This document shows positions 60,868-64,000 of a stretch of DNA of 64,000 nucleotides, one piece after another. The first letter of the stretch is position 1; every line of letters starts with the position of its first letter. The position numbers and the translations under genes were made by a program. The notes below the pieces were generated by a model, which was given only the letters and a program-made list of their open reading frames with translations, did no database searches and had not been told where the DNA came from. Location: assembly GCF_041146875.1 (NCBI RefSeq), contig NZ_JBFRXP010000010.1:40301-104300 (forward strand), given 5' to 3'. Origin of the DNA: Igneacidithiobacillus sp041146875 (lineage in GTDB: Bacteria > Pseudomonadota > Gammaproteobacteria > Acidithiobacillales > Acidithiobacillaceae).

Positions 60868-61614
60868 TTACACCCTGCCACTTTCGTCCGCGCTCTCTGC
60901 TTCCTGCAGACAGCGTATATCTTCTGCCGACAACTGACGCCTCACCCAGAGATCCGGGCGCCGCGTCTTGGTCCGCAACAAGGACTGCCCGCGTCGCCAA
61001 CGCGCAATGCGCGCGTGATCACCCGACAACAATACCTCTGGCACCTTCGCCCCGCCCCAGTGCTCGGGTCGGGTATAGTGCTGGCAATCCAGCAAATCTG
61101 CCGCAGCAAAACTATCTTCCTGCGCCGACGCCTCGTGTCCAAGAAAACCCGGCAGGAGGCGCGCCGTTGCCTCCATCAGCACCAGGGCGGGCAGTTCGCC
61201 GCCAGCGAGAACGTAATCGCCCAGCGACCACTCTTCATCAACCTGCGCCATGACCCGCTCGTCGATGCCCTCATAGCGCCCGGCGAGGAGGATCATGCCC
61301 GCGCGGGTACTGAAGCGCTGACAATCCTCTTGCCGCAAGGGCCTGCCCTGGGGCGAGAGGTACGCCACCGGCGCCTCCGGGTTTTGCCCACGTGCCGCGG
61401 CGATCGCAGCCAGCAGCGGCGGTGCCATCATCAACATACCCGGCCCGCCACCGAACGGTCGATCATCTACCCGCTGATGCGGCAAGGTGCTGAAATCCCG
61501 CGGATTCCAGACCTTGAGTTCGAGCAGGCCGCGCTGCCAACCGCGGGCCAAAATACCGGCCTGAAAATAGCCCTCAATCAGTTCCGGAAAAATGCTGATG
61601 ACGTCAAAACGCAT
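60868..61614 (-). CDS. trmD: tRNA (guanine-N1)-methyltransferase
   Basis: Makes m1G37 to prevent frameshifting. The 248-residue knotted SPOUT enzyme has PHQRVDDRPFGGGPGMLM, AGRYEGIDERV and YVLAGGELPALV. ATG 61614 shares one base with the rimM stop (TGATG). It precedes rplS by 11 nt. Confidence 0.97.
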   Translation of the reverse strand: MRFDVISIFPELIEGYFQAGILARGWQRGLLELKVWNPRDFSTLPHQRVDDRPFGGGPGMLMMAPPLLAAIAAARGQNPEAPVAYLSPQGRPLRQEDCQRFSTRAGMILLAGRYEGIDERVMAQVDEEWSLGDYVLAGGELPALVLMEATARLLPGFLGHEASAQEDSFAAADLLDCQHYTRPEHWGGAKVPEVLLSGDHARIARWRRGQSLLRTKTRRPDLWVRRQLSAEDIRCLQEAESADESGRV

Positions 61615-62123
61615 CACCAGTCTTTTTCCCAGTCGACCACCATGCGCCGCTGGTCAACATCTACCCGCACATCCGTAGTCCACGGAATCAGGATTTCAGC
61701 GCCTTGCTCGTCCTGCACCACGAGTACATCGTTAGCGCCAGTCTCCAGCAAATTTTTCACCTGACCCAAACGCTGAGCATGGTGGTTACATACCTCCATG
61801 CCAATCAGGTCACGCCAGTAATACTCACCTTTCGGCAGACAGGGCAAATCCGCAGCAGGAACGGCAATCTCTTGCCCAATCAATGCCCGCGCGACTTCGC
61901 GATCTTCCACCCCGTGCAACTGCGCGACTACTGCACCCGCTTGCACACCACCGGATAACACGGTAACTGGCCGGTGTTCTGCACCCAGATACCAAAGCGG
62001 ATGAGCAAGGATGCCGTCACGCTCTTCGGTATAGGAAAAGACCTTGACTGCCCCGCGGACGCCGTAGAGGCCAGAAATCCGCCCCAACGGCACCCATTCT
62101 CCGGTTTCAGGCGGCGCTGACAC
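61614..62123 (-). CDS. rimM: Ribosome maturation factor RimM
   Basis: Assembly factor for the 30S head. The 169-residue product has LGRISGLYGVRGAVKVFSYT at the N-terminus and the PRC-barrel-like C-terminal half (GEYYWRDLIGMEV, ending PWTTDVRVDVDQRRMVVDWE). The GTG start at 62123 overlaps rpsP by 17 nt; an internal GTG at 62093 is an alternative start. It is in the canonical rpsP-rimM-trmD order. Confidence 0.95.
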   Translation of the reverse strand: MSAPPETGEWVPLGRISGLYGVRGAVKVFSYTEERDGILAHPLWYLGAEHRPVTVLSGGVQAGAVVAQLHGVEDREVARALIGQEIAVPAADLPCLPKGEYYWRDLIGMEVCNHHAQRLGQVKNLLETGANDVLVVQDEQGAEILIPWTTDVRVDVDQRRMVVDWEKDW

Positions 62124-62367
62124 CCGTCTTGCTCACGCCCTCGGCCTTGAGGAAACGCGCCACGGTATCCGAGGGCTGCGCCCCCTGAGATAACCAATAC
62201 GCGGCGCGCTCTTTGTCCAGCCGCAGTTCCGATGGGTTACTGACCGGGTTGTAGAAACCCAGACGCTCAATGAAGCGTCCGTCACGCCGCGCCCGACTGT
62301 CCGCTACCACAATGTGATAGAAGGGCCGCTTCTTGGCGCCACCCCGAGCCATCCGAATCACTACCAT
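62107..62367 (-). CDS. rpsP: 30S ribosomal protein S16
   Basis: Early assembly protein of the 30S body. The 86-residue product begins MVVIRMARGGAKKRPFYHIV and has DSRARRDGRFIERLGFYNP. GAGGA precedes the ATG. It follows ffh by 74 nt, a gap containing a small hairpin. Confidence 0.98.
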   Translation of the reverse strand: MVVIRMARGGAKKRPFYHIVVADSRARRDGRFIERLGFYNPVSNPSELRLDKERAAYWLSQGAQPSDTVARFLKAEGVSKTGVSAA

Positions 62368-62390
62368 ATCCGATCCTCACAAAAGTACAG

Positions 62391-62409
62391 CGCCGCAACG
62401 GGCGCGGCG
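62391..62409 (-). other. Stem-loop between ffh and rpsP
   Basis: CGCCGC (62391-62396) and GCGGCG (62404-62409) form a 6-bp stem with a 7-nt loop. On the minus strand it is followed by CTGTACTTTT, so termination would be weak; it may modulate read-through from ffh to rpsP. Confidence 0.35.
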
Positions 62410-62441
62410 GGAAAGGCGCGAATCATAACCAAAAATTCCGT

Positions 62442-63818
62442 TTATTGAAAGGGCAATCCACCCTTCATCAGATTGCGCGGATTCATTCCCAGCAAACGGC
62501 TCAAGCCTTTGCCGCCCTTGCCCATTTTTTTGAACATCTTTTGCATCATCTCGAACTGCTTGAGTAGTTTGTTGACCTCGGCGACGCTGGTGCCGGAACC
62601 AGCAGCAATGCGCCGGCGGCGAGAGGCCTTGATGATGTCTGGGTGACGGCGCTCTTCCATGGTCATGGAATTAATGATCGCCTCGAGGCGGCGCATGGGC
62701 TTTTTATCTTGTAAGGCGTCCTGCGCCTCACTGGGCAGATCATTCATCCCTGGTAGTTTATCAATGATGCTGGTAAGCCCACCCATGCGCTCCACCTGGC
62801 GCAATTGCTCGCGGAAATCTTCGAGGTCGAATCCTTTCCCTTTGCGCAGCTTGTCGGTCATGCGCTGCGCTTGCTCAATATCCACATCCTGCTGAACTTG
62901 CTCGACCAGACTGACGATGTCGCCCATGCCGAGAATACGCGATGCCATGCGCTCCGGGTGGAAGGCCTCCAAGCCCTTGCGCACCTTTTCGCCCACCCCA
63001 AGGAACTTGACGGGCTTGCCGGTAATGGCACGAATGGAGAGGGCCGCGCCACCGCGCGCATCACCATCGGCCTTGGTCAGGATCACGCCGGTGAGGGGCA
63101 AGGCAGTATCAAAGGCTTTGGCGGTGTTGACCGCATCCTGACCGGTCATGGCGTCAACGACAAAGAGCAGCTCCGTCGGCTGCACTATCGCCGTGAGCTC
63201 TTTGGCCTCGCTCATCATTTCTTCATCAACATGCAAGCGTCCGGCAGTATCGACAATGAGCACGTCGTAGATCTGCTTGCGCGCTGCATCCAAGGCATCG
63301 CGAGCAATTTTTACTGGTGCCTGACTGGGATGGCTCGGGAAGACCGCGACCTCGATGTCGCGCCCGAGACTGGCCAATTGCTCCATAGCCGCCGGTCGGT
63401 AGACGTCGGTGCTGACCAAGAGCACGCGTTTCTTCTCGCGTTCCTTGAGCCAGAGGGCAAGCTTGGCGCTGGTGGTCGTCTTACCCGAGCCCTGCAGACC
63501 GGCCATGAGGATGACTACCGGCGGTCGCGCCTGCAAATTGAGGCGATCGTTGTGCGCGCCCATGAGGCGCGTGAGCTCGTCGTTGACGATCTTGATGAAG
63601 ACCTGCCCCGGGCTCAGGCTGCGCAGGACCTCTTCTCCCAAGGCCTTCTGCCGTACTTCGGCGATGAAGTCCTTGACCACCGGCAGGGCTACGTCCGCCT
63701 CCAGCAAGGCCATGCGCACGTCACGCAGGGCATCGCGAATATTGTCTTCACTGAGCCGCGCCTGACCACGCAAGGCCTTGAAACTTTGGTTGAGACGTTG
63801 GCTGAGGGATTCGAACAT
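62442..63818 (-). CDS. ffh: Signal recognition particle protein Ffh
   Basis: SRP GTPase that targets nascent inner-membrane proteins with 4.5S RNA. From ATG 63818 the protein is 458 residues. The N domain is followed by the G domain with GLQGSGKTT (107-115), DTAGRLHVDEEM and TKADGDARGG, and the methionine-rich M domain (FEMMQKMFKKMGKGG, signal-sequence groove). GAGG precedes this ATG; an upstream in-frame ATG at 63845 would add nine residues. It heads the ffh-rpsP-rimM-trmD-rplS run. Confidence 0.97.
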   Translation of the reverse strand: MFESLSQRLNQSFKALRGQARLSEDNIRDALRDVRMALLEADVALPVVKDFIAEVRQKALGEEVLRSLSPGQVFIKIVNDELTRLMGAHNDRLNLQARPPVVILMAGLQGSGKTTTSAKLALWLKEREKKRVLLVSTDVYRPAAMEQLASLGRDIEVAVFPSHPSQAPVKIARDALDAARKQIYDVLIVDTAGRLHVDEEMMSEAKELTAIVQPTELLFVVDAMTGQDAVNTAKAFDTALPLTGVILTKADGDARGGAALSIRAITGKPVKFLGVGEKVRKGLEAFHPERMASRILGMGDIVSLVEQVQQDVDIEQAQRMTDKLRKGKGFDLEDFREQLRQVERMGGLTSIIDKLPGMNDLPSEAQDALQDKKPMRRLEAIINSMTMEERRHPDIIKASRRRRIAAGSGTSVAEVNKLLKQFEMMQKMFKKMGKGGKGLSRLLGMNPRNLMKGGLPFQ

Positions 63819-64000
63819 GGGCACCTCGACTAAGCGGAATGCCATTTTGCGCGCTCGCTACTGTGGGCGCAACGGAAGGATGAATGTAATCGAACTGCTC
63901 CCTAAATCCGCGATTGCTGCTAAGAGATAGATAGATAAGGCCCCGATCTGCAAGCCTTTCTGGTAGAATAAGCTTATCGAGAGCTTCACCCAGAAGGTGA
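63819..64000. other. Non-coding end of window upstream of ffh
   Basis: No supported gene is seen in the last 182 bases. A short GATA-rich stretch (63925-63938) and a TAGAAT (63964-63969 region) on the plus strand may belong to promoters for ffh or for a divergent gene beyond the window, but no matching -35 is clear. Confidence 0.4.

Noticed and set aside
63925..63938. Short GATA tandem repeat
   Set aside because: Only three imperfect units near the window end; too short to interpret.

Overview
The window reads as a chromosomal backbone segment of a proteobacterium, most likely an Acidithiobacillus-type organism. That placement is an inference: the RNA polymerase subunits, EF-Tu, XerD and UvrA look gammaproteobacterial, while S4, S14 and adenylate kinase are zinc-binding forms more familiar from Gram-positives and Thermus. 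No mobile element, CRISPR array, prophage or defence island was seen. Almost everything is core metabolism and information processing, and I did not find a clearly new multi-gene system.

Layout. (1) 1-7528, plus strand: end of rplI, dnaB, a complete pqiABC lipid-transport set, alr and radA. (2) 7533-11028, minus strand: a GAF-PAS-PAS-GGDEF-EAL cyclic-di-GMP protein and ssb; ssb is divergent from uvrA (11110-13926, plus). (3) 13973-44682, minus strand: one unbroken run of translation and transcription genes. In transcription order it is tRNA-Tyr, tRNA-Gly, tRNA-Thr, tuf2, tRNA-Trp, secE, nusG, rplKAJL, rpoBC, rpsLG, fusA, tuf1, the S10 operon, the spc operon (with adk between secY and infA) and the alpha operon ending in rplQ. 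tuf2 is interrupted by a 98-N assembly gap that should represent about 975 bp. (4) 44927-47699, plus strand: an OmpA-family protein, ubiB and a LapA-like gene. (5) 47704-53867, minus strand: a Sel1-repeat protein, then the tight set glyA-nrdR-ribD-ribE-ribB(A)-ribH-nusB. (6) 53965-57896: a membrane-protein gene (minus) divergent from an unknown gene, a CnoX-like thioredoxin and an HtrA-type protease (plus). (7) 57912-63818, minus strand: ffh, rpsP, rimM, trmD, rplS, an unknown 402-residue protein, ogt and xerD, linked by short gaps and overlaps after ffh.

How the parts work together. The 30-kb minus-strand block supplies the ribosome, RNA polymerase, elongation factors, NusG and the Sec translocon; stem-loops and a putative L10 leader between rplA/rplJ, rplL/rpoB and rpoC/rpsL probably set their relative output, and a near-consensus promoter with a GC-rich discriminator starts the block at the tRNA genes. 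The riboflavin set provides DHBP synthase, deaminase/reductase, lumazine synthase and riboflavin synthase, but the GTP cyclohydrolase II half of the RibBA-like protein has lost its zinc cysteines, so a separate RibA is expected elsewhere. Most unusual features are small: degenerate or substituted domains, regulatory inverted repeats, non-ATG starts on core genes and a few uncharacterised proteins coupled to housekeeping genes.
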